Source of the DNA: Plantago ovata
Lineage: Eukaryota; Streptophyta; Magnoliopsida; Lamiales; Plantaginaceae
Assembly (NCBI GenBank): GCA_028274465.1
Contig: CM051456.1
Span: 1,055,545 to 1,119,544, forward strand
Length of the DNA: 64,000 nt
Direction: 5' to 3'
Shown: piece after piece, positions 47,060 through 58,080 of the stretch
Layout of the letters: each line of letters opens with the position of its first letter
How positions within the stretch are numbered: position 1 is the stretch's first letter
The notes under the pieces: generated by a model
What the model was told of the DNA's origin: nothing
Seen by the model: only the letters and a program-made list of their open reading frames with translations
Databases searched by the model: none
Position numbers and translations under genes: made by a program

Positions 47060-47410
47060 GATAACTTTGTATACAAAATTGCCACCAAGTTTCCAAACTT
47101 TGTGCAAAATTTGTCCCTGAAGTTTATAAGTTCGTACGAATTGCACTTGAGATTTCAAATTTAGTGCAATTTGCTCCCCTTAAGTTTTTAACTTTGTTCG
47201 AGTTGCCCCCTGAAATTTCAAACTTCGTGCAGTTTACCGTATGATATTTTGGATCTGATTACCTTTTACGTTCAGGGGCAAATTGCACACCCTTTGAAGT
47301 TTCGAGGGATAAATTAATTGACCCTGTAAAATTTAAAATTAGATTCCACCGAGGTATAAATTCTAAAGGGTAAATTGTAAGGTTAAAAAATTTACCGGTC
47401 ACTTCGCACA
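47060..47410. repeat. Degenerate repeat of GCAATTTGCCCCTGAAGTTT units
   Basis: About five degenerate units of roughly 37 bp (GAAGTTTCAAACTTTGTGCA / ATTTGCCCCT type) from 47070 to 47240, then opposite-orientation copies (CAGGGGCAAATTGCACACCC) from about 47270. Together they form a loose inverted arrangement between PsaK and ABCC copy 3. It resembles non-coding plant repeats with GGGCAAATTGCA words. No ORF of interest. Confidence 0.6.
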
Positions 47411-47765
47411 AATGCACTCTAGAGTTTGCTCAATTTATGTATAATTTCATTTTCTAAAAGAGCCACGATAATTGTGAAAAAAAAAAAAAAAACAAGTATC
47501 CATGAAGTCTATTATTGGTCATGGGTTATTGCAACAATCAAACTGTTGAATGTTTTAATGATTGATTATAAATGTTGGACATTTTTTACTAAGTATGTAA
47601 CTCTTGATTGTGTGTTTTCGGCTATTCGCTAAAGTCTAGAAGTCCAAAGCATTTCTCAATTTGAACGTAAGTGAAACAAAACTAGCTCTCATTATGTGAC
47701 AACTAGAAACACAATTCATAACCGATGATTTACATTGTACAAAGATGATGATATTTTAAACTTAA

Positions 47766-49099
47766 TTATATGGCACCCATGTTCTTGAGGCCAAGTACAA
47801 CTCCAACACCAATAATGTGACCAACAACACCACACCCCAATGTATCCGCCAAGGTGAAACCGGCAGGGTCACCGGTCTGGAGGCCAGAGTCTCTAGCTTC
47901 AAGTTTTAGCCCAGCAGTAGCCTTGCGGTTCGCAGATGGTGCTAGCCCAAATCGACCCGCGAATAGCATCAAGGTTGTTGCACTTACCATAATCTGCACA
48001 ATCAAGACATCGGATTAACCTAGGATAAAACTAATTGTTACTCATTTGTTAGGATGAGTCTATGAAATATGAGTTACCAAGTTTGTTGGTGAGCCAATGA
48101 AGTCACATCTAACTCCCAGAGTTCTGCGTTTCATGGGTAGGGAAACACCCTACAGAACAGAACAAAATCACATGTTAGCAACTTAGCATAACCAACAACA
48201 ATCAACGATTAGTCGCCAAAGCAGATACTAGTATAAATATTTTTAAAAAAATGGTGGTTTGAGAAAAAATTAATTAATTCCATTTAAAAAATAAAAACTA
48301 CAATCGAAACAAAACAAGTAGCTATTAGTTCTAATAACTTTGCCTATTTTATAATACTTCAATTCCATTTTAAAAAGAAAAACTATAATCAAAACAAGTA
48401 TTTACTAGATAATTTTTTTTTTTTTGAAACGGCTAAAATTTTATTATAAACTCGAGTAAAAGAGATACTCTTGAATTACAACCAAGAACCATTCTCTACC
48501 GGATAATATAGTACGTATTATTTCTAACTTGGCTTAGTTTGTCACGTCTCAAGAAATCAATACTTCCATTAATTGAGTAAAACACACGTGCAAAATAAAA
48601 TTGACATATGAAGTATCAGTGTAATGCAAATATCATGTGTTACGGATCCACATATGCATGTCTTGTAGGAGCATTTGTAGCATGAAATCAACCAACAATT
48701 TCGAACAATTTAAATGTGTAAAGTTTAAATGGATGCGTAAAATTCAACATACTTGAGTATCCTAGTTAAAGACCAAAACAAGTTTGAGATCACATATATG
48801 ATATCTTAAATCTCACTTCCATCTTACTTGAACAGATTTGACGGCCTTCTAATAGACACGGAATTCGCTAGCAAGCAAAACTGAAGTACCATGCATATAG
48901 ACTAAGTATAACGATTCGCTAGCGAAAAATTGACAATTTAAAAAAATAAACCCTCATAGTACGATAACGCGACTAAGGATAATACAGTGTATGTAAGATC
49001 AAGGGAGAGACTAACCATGTTCTTGACTGGAGAAAGAGATGATGATTGGGCCTTGAGTCCATTGAATTGTGGGAGGGAGGTCATGACGGCGCTGGCCAT
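47766..49099 (-). CDS. PSAK: Photosystem I reaction centre subunit PsaK, chloroplastic
   Basis: PsaK is a two-helix thylakoid membrane subunit of photosystem I that helps bind the LHCI antenna. Three coding exons on the minus strand, 49016-49099, 48078-48149 and 47766-47993, encode 127 aa; higher-plant precursors are near 130. The N-terminus ([20 protein letters not shown]) is Ser-rich and acid-poor, a chloroplast transit peptide. The mature part contains [20 protein letters not shown] (first helix), the stromal loop [20 protein letters not shown] and a Gly-rich second helix ([20 protein letters not shown]). Introns are GT-AG and in phase. The downstream stretch 47411-47765 is non-coding, and intron 1 (48150-49015) holds a retroelement tail. 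Confidence 0.96.
48414..48498 (-). mobile_element. Short retroelement 3' end with poly(A) tail, in PsaK intron 1
   Basis: On the minus strand the sequence runs TTTATAATAAAATTTTAGCC, GTTTC and then A13. Flanks TACTAGATAAT (left) and TACCGGATAAT (right) are similar, a possible imperfect target-site duplication. It is about 85 bp, consistent with a heavily 5'-truncated LINE/SINE copy. Confidence 0.5.
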
Positions 49100-49299
49100 T
49101 TTGCTGAGCAGATTATTAAAACTTGTGATTTGATTATGTTCTGTGTGTTGTGTGATCCCAGAATGTTTGTGTAATAAGTTTATGAAAGAAAAGGAACTGA
49201 AACTATCTGACTGGTAGTGAATGTATTGGACAAGTGAAGATCAGTTGTGTGGTTTCAGAAGAGCAGTTTTGGATACACTAAGATACATTTTGCTGACAT

Positions 49300-49380
49300 G
49301 GCTGTGTAGCATTGGGTGAGCTAAATATGATAAGATTTGGATGTCTCTTCTCATCTGATTGGGAGGAGTATTTGTCGGTG
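49300..49380 (-). promoter_or_regulatory. Candidate PsaK promoter elements (I-box, CCAAT)
   Basis: GATAAG (49329-49334, plus strand; an I-box core frequent in light-regulated genes) and CCAAT words (minus strand, near 49313 and 49365) lie 210-270 bp upstream of the start codon. A further stretch, AAATTGGCCGTTTC followed by a poly-A run (about 49395-49420), looks like a retroelement tail. Function is inferred only from motif and position. Confidence 0.3.
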
Positions 49381-50508
49381 ATGTGTTGTTATAAATTGGC
49401 CGTTTCAAAAAAAAAAAAGTAGCTTAGAAATTTATTCTAAAATACAGCATTTGACATTCAACTTAGACATGCTAATTTAATGACGGGTTGAAATTTGTTG
49501 AATAGTACCGTAATTGCTTTAATTATAGAGGAAAAAATGAAGTGTAGTTTACTGTTTGAGCTAACTTAAAATTAACTTTAAACTTGCAGTCTAATTTAGA
49601 GGGGGGAGTGGCCTCTTTAAATTGACTAATTGAGTGCCAAACATACGAATAGTGATTGTAAATTTAAATTTGTTTTTTAAAAACTAACTTAAAATTCAAT
49701 TTATTTATTTTTTTAAATTGATTAAGTAGGTCCAACTCAAATTTTCAGATTTCAATTTATCCAACTCAATTTAAAAGAATTTGTCAACTTTAAATGTTTA
49801 TAAATATTGATCACCGTCCAGATTATTTTTAAAGTATGTAGAAAGCTAAATAGTAATTAAGTTAAAATGTTTGGGCTTCTACCCAATTATATATAAAACG
49901 AGTTTTGGGCTCTACAACCCAGAGTAGGAAATAACAAGAAACTGAAAACTTCGTTCGTCCTATGGATGAAACATAAATATCACGACAAGTTGAAATCATA
50001 TAGGATCGAACTTTATGGACTAGTCCACATAAACAAGACTTTTGTAATATCCTTGGAAAAGAAAAAAAATGTACGAACATATGCACTGATAAGTACATAC
50101 TGTAGTAAAAAAAAGTACGTCTCACTTGTAATTGGGCTCTTTGTCCCCTCCACATATGGCCTCCTTAAATCAAATACTTCACCATATTTTCGTCATTAAG
50201 TGTCCATGTCCTAAATTCTGACTTAGAGTACTTAGGCGATTGTGGGAGTATACTTAACGATTTTGTGGCATCATTTTTTTGTGAGTGGGACAAAATAGCA
50301 CGACCAAGTTTCTAACCCTTGGGCGAAGACTTTTGGGATTTTTTTTCGGCCGTCCCCTACTTGAAACAAAGTGCACAACCATATAAATCAATCGATTCTA
50401 TTCAACGCATAGCATTTTTCTTGACATTCGTTTTCTAGATTCGAACACTACTCAGCTAATGGGTAACCAAACCGGACCTATTTTACGAAGTACGGCCTAA
50501 TACGTTAA

Positions 50509-50718
50509 TGGGCCAAGGCCCAATCCAAAAGTTGGATTCTGACCTTTTTGTTTTGTTTTTTTTTTATTCTCACCTGAAAACGAAAAAGAAAAAAGAAAAC
50601 GAATATTTTATACCACCACCACCGTTACAAGTGCGCCGCTCAGTGATACTATCTCCTCCGCCGTAGGCTGCCACCTTCTGCTCAACAGTCAGACAGTAGT
50701 TCTCTAATCCAAACCCTA
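50509..50718 (+). promoter_or_regulatory. PUR5 promoter/5'UTR: two site II motifs and a telo-box
   Basis: TGGGCC (50509-50514) and its complement GGCCCA (50517-50522) are site II elements. AAACCCTA (50711-50718) is a telo-box. This pair is typical of growth-linked plant promoters and leaders, such as ribosomal protein and nucleotide synthesis genes, where TCP and Pur-alpha-type factors bind. The start codon is at 50962; transcription probably begins near 50600-50700, perhaps with a 5'UTR intron ending at the TTGTAG near 50940. The region 49421-50508 shows no gene. Confidence 0.45.
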
Positions 50719-50961
50719 TATCAATTAAAGCTATTTATTTCAGTCTCTTTTACACAATCAGCTCAGTCTTATACCTTTTTACCAACTTGCATTAGTTTTT
50801 CTTGATTATTGTTATTGTAAGCTTAACTTAATTATCGTTTAAAGAATGGTTCAAGTTTGTTTGTTGCTCTATTGTGTCACTGTCACCTTATATGCACTGA
50901 ACAGTATGTTTGTTCTGCTCATGTATGTATTATATTGTAGGTTAAATTAGTTTAGAGGAAC

Positions 50962-53525
50962 ATGAATACATTGTGCAAGACACATGTAGAAGCATCAAGT
51001 CAAATTGCCAACTTGTTCAACCCAAGTTCGTCGAAAATTCAGAAATGTTCTCTGCCTTTCTTGCCCAAGCAGTGTGGGAGTAGAGGTAGGAAAACTAGTG
51101 CTGTACCTTTGATTTCTAGCGGTGGTACTAAGAGCCGTGTTGAAGCTGTGGCTGGAGATAAAAAGGATGAAGGACTTACCTACAAGGATGCTGGTGTTGA
51201 CATTGATGCTGGTTCGGAACTTGTTCGAAGAATTGCCAAGATGGCTCCTGGGATTGGAGGTTTGGAGGCCTATTTCCTTTGGGTATGATAGCTATTCGAC
51301 GTTATCGTTGTTGCTATCTAGCTCTTAGATCAATTTATTTTCATTCAGTGCATTTGGTTGAACTTGTTTTGCTTTTATTAGATTCCTGTGGTTTTACTTA
51401 AATCATCATATGGTTTCAATTTGAAAGTGTCTGCTTTTAATTCATTCTGAGGAAAGATGCATTCGGGTTTCTGCTTGCTTGTTGAGAACACTTGATTGAT
51501 GATCATGGCATAGGAGGACTGATATATTAGTATGTGCAAGATCATGCTGAGTTTATACGTTATGTATCCGTTGTCATGTGTACAACTTCACTTTAAAAGC
51601 TGGCACTGTGTTAAGGCCTGTTGGAGTTCCATAAGACTTCCTTGGAATGGATTTTATGATTTTATTTCACTTCCCATTCCATTTTTTAATGCATGGCTTT
51701 CTGGTTGTTGTTTTTGTATATCTCAAGTCTGAACCACACCAATTTCGATTCTTCAGGTGATTCCTATTTAGTGGCTGGTACCGATGGAGTAGGAACCAAG
51801 CTGAAACTGGCTTTTGACTCTGGAATCCATGATACAATTGGCATTGATTTGGTAAAGATCTTTGGTTTTGTGCGTCTGCAAATTCTTTGCAAATGAAATG
51901 ATAACCTTCAAGTCTTTATCAGGTTGCCATGAGTGTTAATGACATAATCACCTCCGGGGCAAAACCGCTGTTCTTCCTTGATTATTATGCTACCAGTCGT
52001 CTTGACGTTGACCTAGCTGAAAAGGCAAGATACCTTAAATCTTGGTTACTGAAAGTTCTTGTATTTACGCTTTCCTAAGCAAATAAATAAACCATTTCCC
52101 CCCCTGATAATGCAGGTTATTAGAGGCATAGTTAATGGCTGTCAGCAGTCTGATTGCGCTCTTCTAGGAGGGGAGGTAACTTCCATTTAGTACAGCGATG
52201 TTTTGATAGTTGAGACTTGTGCATTTGACATAATGTTGGTATATTTCAGACTGCAGAGATGCCTGACTTTTATAAAGAAGGAGAGTACGATTTGAGTGGT
52301 TTCGCCGTCGGGATTGTGAAAAAAGAGGCTGTTATTGACGGGAAGAACATAGAGGCAGGAGATGTTCTTATCGGCCTACCATCAAGTGGAGTTCACTCAA
52401 ATGGCTTCTCTCTTGTGAGAAGGTTAGACATGAACCTTGAAATTACTACCCATTACTGGCTCTGGCTCAAACAAACTTCCTTTGTTCTTGATACGTTTTC
52501 AAGATTTTCTTTTGTCATATACTGTATAACAGTATAAGCATATCAATTTTTAGGCTTATAGATACATGTGTTGGGCAAGTTTTAAGTATACTTTTCACAC
52601 AGGGTTCTTGAACGAAGTGGCAGTTCATTGAAAGACAATCTTCCTGGTACTTCTGTTACACTAGGTGAATCTCTAATGGCACCTACTGTCATATATGTTA
52701 AGCAGGTATTATTCAAAGATTTTTTTTTTGGAGCATTATTTCTTTTGTTCTTGCAATATATGCAATTGAAATAGCTCTGGTTTGGGATTCTTTGGAAAAT
52801 AGGTTCTTGATATCATCAGCAAAGGTGGTGTGAAAGGAATTGCTCACATTACTGGTGGCGGTTTCACGGATAATATACCCCGTGTGTTCCCAAAGGGTCT
52901 CGGAGCTGCCATATTTAAGGATTCCTGGGTTATTCCCCCCGTTTTCAAATGGATTCAAGAGGTGAGTTTCAATCTTTGCTAATTACGTTGACATAAATAT
53001 CACAACTATGTGGATAAATTGCAATAACTTTATGTGCTTGGTAATTGGCTGAATATTGTCTCTGTTATAAATCCCCATTATATATGCATATACTGGTTGT
53101 CCAATGCATTTAGAATTAAAGGCCAATACTTTAAGTATTTCTCGATAGTATATATTCGTGTTGTGCTGTTTTTCTTTTCTCAGCTTTTCCCAAGATGATT
53201 TTTGTTAGCAATATGCATTTAATATTAAAAACCTGTGAATTGGATGTTTTTAAAGAAAAACACTGTGATTTCTGAGTTATATATATTATTATATTGATTA
53301 TATATCTTTTCTCCATTCCAAAGAAAATCATATTTTTATGTTAAATTTTGTAAGGCGGGAAGTATAGAAGACGCTGAGATGAGGCGGACTTTTAATATGG
53401 GGATCGGTATGGTGCTCGCTGTGAGCCCAGAGGCTTCTCTAAGAATACTCGGGGAAGCTCATGGCAAAAATGTAGCCTACCGCATTGGTGAAGTCGTGAT
53501 TGGTGATGGTGTGACCTTCCAATAA
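50962..53525 (+). CDS. PUR5: Phosphoribosylformylglycinamidine cyclo-ligase (AIR synthetase), chloroplastic; apparent frameshift in exon 1
   Basis: AIR synthetase (PurM) makes 5-aminoimidazole ribonucleotide from FGAM with ATP, a mid step of plastid purine synthesis. Exons: 50962-51282, 51757-51851, 51923-52024, 52116-52175, 52250-52422, 52603-52705, 52803-52961, 53355-53525; about 394 codons if one missing base is counted. The N-terminus is plastid-transit-like, followed by [20 protein letters not shown]. Conserved PurM segments: [74 protein letters not shown] and the C-terminus AYRIGEV. At 51260-51263 the family motif [10 protein letters not shown] appears as GGLEAYFLW because one T seems lost. 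Read literally, translation stops at 51769-51771 in exon 2. Intron 3 uses a GC donor (AAG followed by GCAAGA, at 52025). All other exons are open and well conserved, so assembly error and recent inactivation are both possible. Confidence 0.9.
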
Positions 53526-54739
53526 AAGGCGTTGAAGGCCGATTGATTAGTTTTTCACTAACTATTGTATCTGATAATCCGATCGAGTGTTAACATTTTT
53601 TAGCTAGATTTTATAAAACAACAAAGGCTGGGTTTTCTCGAATGAACCGAGAAACAGTTTCCTTCTCTTTTTATTTTGTGATTCTAAATTTGGAAACATG
53701 ATGGCACAATTCTGTAACGGGACCGTGTAAAAGATTTCATCCCCTCTGTCATTTTGTGCACGGAGTAATTAGCCATTTACTTACTTACTCAGTTACAATG
53801 ATCCAAAGATCAAGAACGCTTGCCGTGGAGATGATCGAGACCATGAAAGAATATACTCACATCTACACACACGACGGCACGAAGTTTTAAACATACCGTG
53901 AGACGTGAGTTTATGGATTATCTGATACAGTGTTAAAGGAATGAGTTTACAGCCCAATTTTTCATATACGCGGTAGTTGTTCATGTCATGATTCATGAAT
54001 TGAACTATCATATAGCGATAAATGTTTCGCCAATGTTGTTCCTGACCAGCTGCCTAAAATGTCGTAACATTAATTTATTAATGATGGGAAATTATTTATA
54101 AATTACAAAAAGTATCTAGTATAAGTCTATAATTTAAAAAATTAACCCAAAACTTTTAATATCGACACAATACTTCTCCTTAAATAACTCAATAACCTAA
54201 ATTTGAAGAACACGTCATAACATCATCCAACTCTAATTGAGGTTAGTTATTTTATTTTATTTCCTTTTAGCAAAAACCACCGTCAAATTAAATTTAGGCG
54301 GCTATTCTCATAGGACAGCCGCCACCGTAATGTACATATGATGTCATCATACTCATGATCTTCATCCTTATCATCTTCACCACCGTAATAATTACTCTGA
54401 AAATAAGAACATATAGTAATCAATAAATCAACGACTGTTTGTTGTGACTAACCTTCTGCTCACAACAACTGTTCAATAATCAACAAATTAATCTAATAAT
54501 GATCAGTAAATCGAATGTAAAATACATAGCATATAAATACTCTAGAAAAAAAAATTGCGGATAGACGAGGCTGCTCGTTGCGACTGTTCGTCTACCCCAT
54601 TTTTTATTATTACTTTTTTTATAGTGTGTCAGACGCAAGTCTTGCTCGTCGGGTCTCAATTGATGAAAAAAAAGTGTATATTTCATCTAATAAACTTAAA
54701 TTAAATAAACGTTACATCATAATGATCATAATTCATTCA

Positions 54740-55065
54740 GTCAAACAAGAAACACACACCCATATCCAATCATCAAAATGAGTTGTTATCTCCCCATGAT
54801 GGAATACTTTTCGAGCCAAAGTGGTCTTGCCTAGACCACCCATGTCAGCAATAGGAATTACAAAAACTGTTTATTCTCGTGTAGTATCCATTATGATGTC
54901 AACTATCTTCTCCCAACAATGTTTTACTCCATACAAAATGCGTTAGTTTTAACTTACCCAGCATAATTGCATCAAACGCACTATTCAAGACCATTGTCCC
55001 TAGCTTATTTGTTAATAGCCTCTAACTTGTTAACAACAACCTTGATCTTATAAGCCATTTACGGA
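54740..55065 (-). pseudogene. NLR fragment: end of Rx-type coiled coil, P-loop and RNBS-A
   Basis: On the minus strand: MAYKIKVVVNKLEAINK, a stop, then ARDNGLE (end of the Rx N-terminal domain). After diverged DNA come [20 protein letters not shown] (P-loop, Walker A GGLGKTT) and [16 protein letters not shown] (RNBS-A). Stops interrupt it, and the rest of NB-ARC and the LRRs are absent. It is a remnant of the same broad NLR class as the pseudogene at 20451, which lacks exactly this P-loop portion. Confidence 0.85.
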
Positions 55066-55242
55066 AACGCTTGCTAGGAGAACCAGATGATGAGAAGCTG
55101 GTGATGTTGATTTGAAGTGAATATAACTAATAAAATTCACCCTATGAAAAAATGAGAAGAGACGAATGAGGCATGATATTATTATGAAAACACAGTAAGT
55201 TATTGCAATCCATCCACATAGTTGTGAAATCGCGACAACAAT

Positions 55243-55530
55243 CACCACAAGAAACAAAGCTTTACCAACGACAACTTTCTACGACGTACTAAAGGAAATT
55301 CATATATATGTGATCAACGACAAATTAATTACCAACAAATAAAAGTTAATTTCTCATTTCAATTTCGTGGGTTGTTTCTTCAATTTCCAACAAATTTGAA
55401 AGTTCATTACTGTTTTGTTGGTATTTAATATGTAGTGTAACGATCCTCTGCAGATTTGATCACCAACAACGTCGTAGAATTTGTCGGAAATGTTTCTCAT
55501 CAACTAAAAATCCAACAGACCAACAACACG
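55243..55530. mobile_element. CACTA-like transposon end/remnant
   Basis: CACCACAAGAAA at 55243-55254 differs by one base from the canonical CACTACAAGAAA terminus. It is followed by subterminal words ACGACAACTTTCTACGACGT and, inverted, AACGTCGTAGAATTTGTCGG near 55468. This is the repeat pattern of En/Spm (CACTA) elements. The opposite end is not recognisable. No transposase is present. Confidence 0.5.
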
Positions 55531-56117
55531 AAAGGGCTATGTGTTTCAAACCAGTTAAACCACTATCTAAAGCATTGGCGGACCGAGATACTAAAATCTT
55601 GAGAAAGTTTCGAAACACGAAATTTTTCGAGGTTTTACCAATTTAGAGAGAGAGAGAGTGTTTTAAAAGTTTGGTTGTTTGATTTTTTATTTTTGTTTCA
55701 CTTATTTTTTTGATATAGGTAATGACATTTAATTTATTTGGAAATGTGTGTTAATTATTTGTCAAATATATATTTTTTTATTTTTTCATTTAAAATAATA
55801 TATTTGGAAATGTATGTTAATCATTTATGTAGTTATTATGTCATCCGGGTTAAGTTGACCCAAGTTAACCCCTCTGGAATGGTTATCCAGGTCCGAGTTT
55901 CAAGGACATTGCAAAAGGGTCATTAAGAAGAATACAATATATTGGTGTATCCAATTAAAAAAATATGTGATTTTTATGAATAAAAGAATTTTATATTTTT
56001 CATAAGAATATTGTACGGTTTATTTTTTAAGTCGAGTATACTATATCAAGATGATCGTGGACCAACATTACTTCTCTTTTTAGTTTTTAACATTACCGTC
56101 ATAGCTTACATATTTTT

Positions 56118-58080
56118 TGTGGTGTGTGGTTCACTGATAATATATCCGGTGTGTTCCCACAGGGCCTCGCAGCTGCCATATTAGGACTCTTGGGTTATCC
56201 CCCTGTTTTCAAATGGATTCAAGACGTGAATTTGAATCCTTGTGAATTGCACTAACTTCCTGCGTTGCATTTAAGTTCAATGCATGTAAACTCTGTGGCA
56301 ATTGTCAACTACTGTATTCTAATTGTATGTTGCTAGTTCATTTTTCAGATAATACTTCCCGATTTTGCATGCCTTGTTCATGAGTACTTTGCATCTTTTT
56401 TCCGGGCTGATGTTCATCAGCTAATGCATGATAAGAATCAATGCTTGTTAAAATTGGTCATTCGGGCGGCCTTGACAAGTGCAGGTTGAACCCTTTTGTT
56501 TTAGGCGTATTTTCACAAATTAAACATAATAGTGCACAGGGATTTTCGCAGTCTAATGTAAAACCTGGAAGTGGTTTTAGTTGACAAATTCTGTATTATT
56601 TGTTTTGCATAGTATCATTATACATCTTTTGTCCATGTCAAGAAAACTATTAATTATGTTCTTATGCTAAAATTGTAATGGCGGTAAGTATAGAAAACGC
56701 TGAGATGAAACGGACTTCAACATGGGATCGGAATGGTGAAAATGTCGTAGCATACCGCATTGGTGAAGTCGTAATTCTTATGTGGTGCCAATAAAAAGTG
56801 TTAGGGTCAAATTTTGTCTATACAATGATATTTTCACTAAAGATGTAATGGGCTTTCTTCCTTTTTTTCTCATCCCCATCGACTTCAAACTACTGTATTA
56901 TTCAGTTGTTCACATAGAGTGATGTATCTCCTATATTGTAGTCTATATAGTCCGATTGTTAACCTTCTTTTAGCTTAGATTTTATTTACTGAAGTGAGAA
57001 CAATATTGACGGTGTGGTTTTTGTCTTTTGGTTCGGCAGCTGTTGTTGTATTGTTACTTGGTTTTGACTAGTTTGATCAATTGCTTGTTTGGTACCTTAA
57101 TACACGTGAGTGGCTCGGGAATCGGGATCCATTGAGAAACATCATCAATTGTGTTTTTAGTTCTCTAAACTTATCTCGATTGGTATTCCGCCTCTTTGGC
57201 CTTAATCAAAGTTGATTACCAACTCGTTACCATCCGACTCTTGATCACTTCTCGCTTGTGGGAAGATATGCTAGACGATGAAGGTGATTAAGATTCTATC
57301 CTAACCGTAACATTTATTGGATATCAAGCTTGTGATTTGTGATCTTTAGTTTTAGTTTTGGAGAGTATATTTTGTGACTTTTGGTCTTAGTGCAAGTCTT
57401 ATGCACTCCCTTGCGGTGTACTTTTCCATTTCATTAATAAATTTGTCGTTACCAAAAAAAAAATTAAAAAAATGCTTGGTTTTCTCTAATTAACCTGAGA
57501 AACATTTTCAAAGTGGCTTCCCTTTTATTTTTGTGCTTCTAAATTCAGTGAATTGCACAAAAGTTTAAGATTAGAAAACTTTATTCGATTAGATATACGG
57601 TAACAATGTACAATACAAAAGTCTTCTGTATACTATAATGTAGTACGTTTCGAGTTTGGGGTATACGTACATAAAGTGGATCTAATCGATTATGTTTCCC
57701 GATTGTCAACCGGTCCAAACGATCCCCTCTAAATTTGGAATCTTGACCCAATTATGTACCCTGGATTTGGTCCAGTTTTGTAATTGGACCGTGTGAAATT
57801 TCTCAGCCCAGTTTGCCCAGGTGATAAGATGATGTTATTCACGTACCATAGTCCGTATATTGAAGAAGAATTTTGCAGTGTCGTTTTAACATCTCTACTT
57901 GGCGTGCAGATTCGTACCCATGCCATAAAAGAATTTCGCTTACAACCCAATTTTGCTCATAATTCATAAACGCGGTAGTTTTTCGCGTCATGAATCATCA
58001 TCATGTAGCAAAAGCTGGCTGCGCTTCTAAATGTCTTCAAGTGTTACCAATGTTATTCCTAACCAGCTAACATTCGGAGG
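56118..58080 (+). pseudogene. Duplicated, decayed 3' half of PUR5
   Basis: Colinear with exon 7 to the downstream flank of PUR5 (52858-54055). An exon 7 relic (TTCACTGATAATATATCCGG, then GTTTTCAAATGGATTCAAGA) is at about 56130-56225. An exon 8 relic (GAAAACGCTGAGATGAAACG ... TACCGCATTGGTGAAGTCGT) is at about 56690-56775. The 3'UTR and downstream matches (GGTTTTCTCTAATTAACCTG; AACGCGGTAGTTTTTCGCGT; TTATTCCTAACCAGCT) reach about 58075. Frameshifts and deletions remove coding ability. An unrelated insert (about 57000-57470) with a poly(A)-like end interrupts it. Confidence 0.88.
57000..57470 (+). mobile_element. Retroelement 3' fragment inserted in the PUR5 duplicate
   Basis: This block has no counterpart in PUR5 and ends with ATTAATAAATTTGTCGTTAC followed by CAAAAAAAAA. 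That tail resembles those at 48414 and 49395. It is probably a 5'-truncated LINE. Start, target-site duplication and family are not resolved. Confidence 0.45.
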
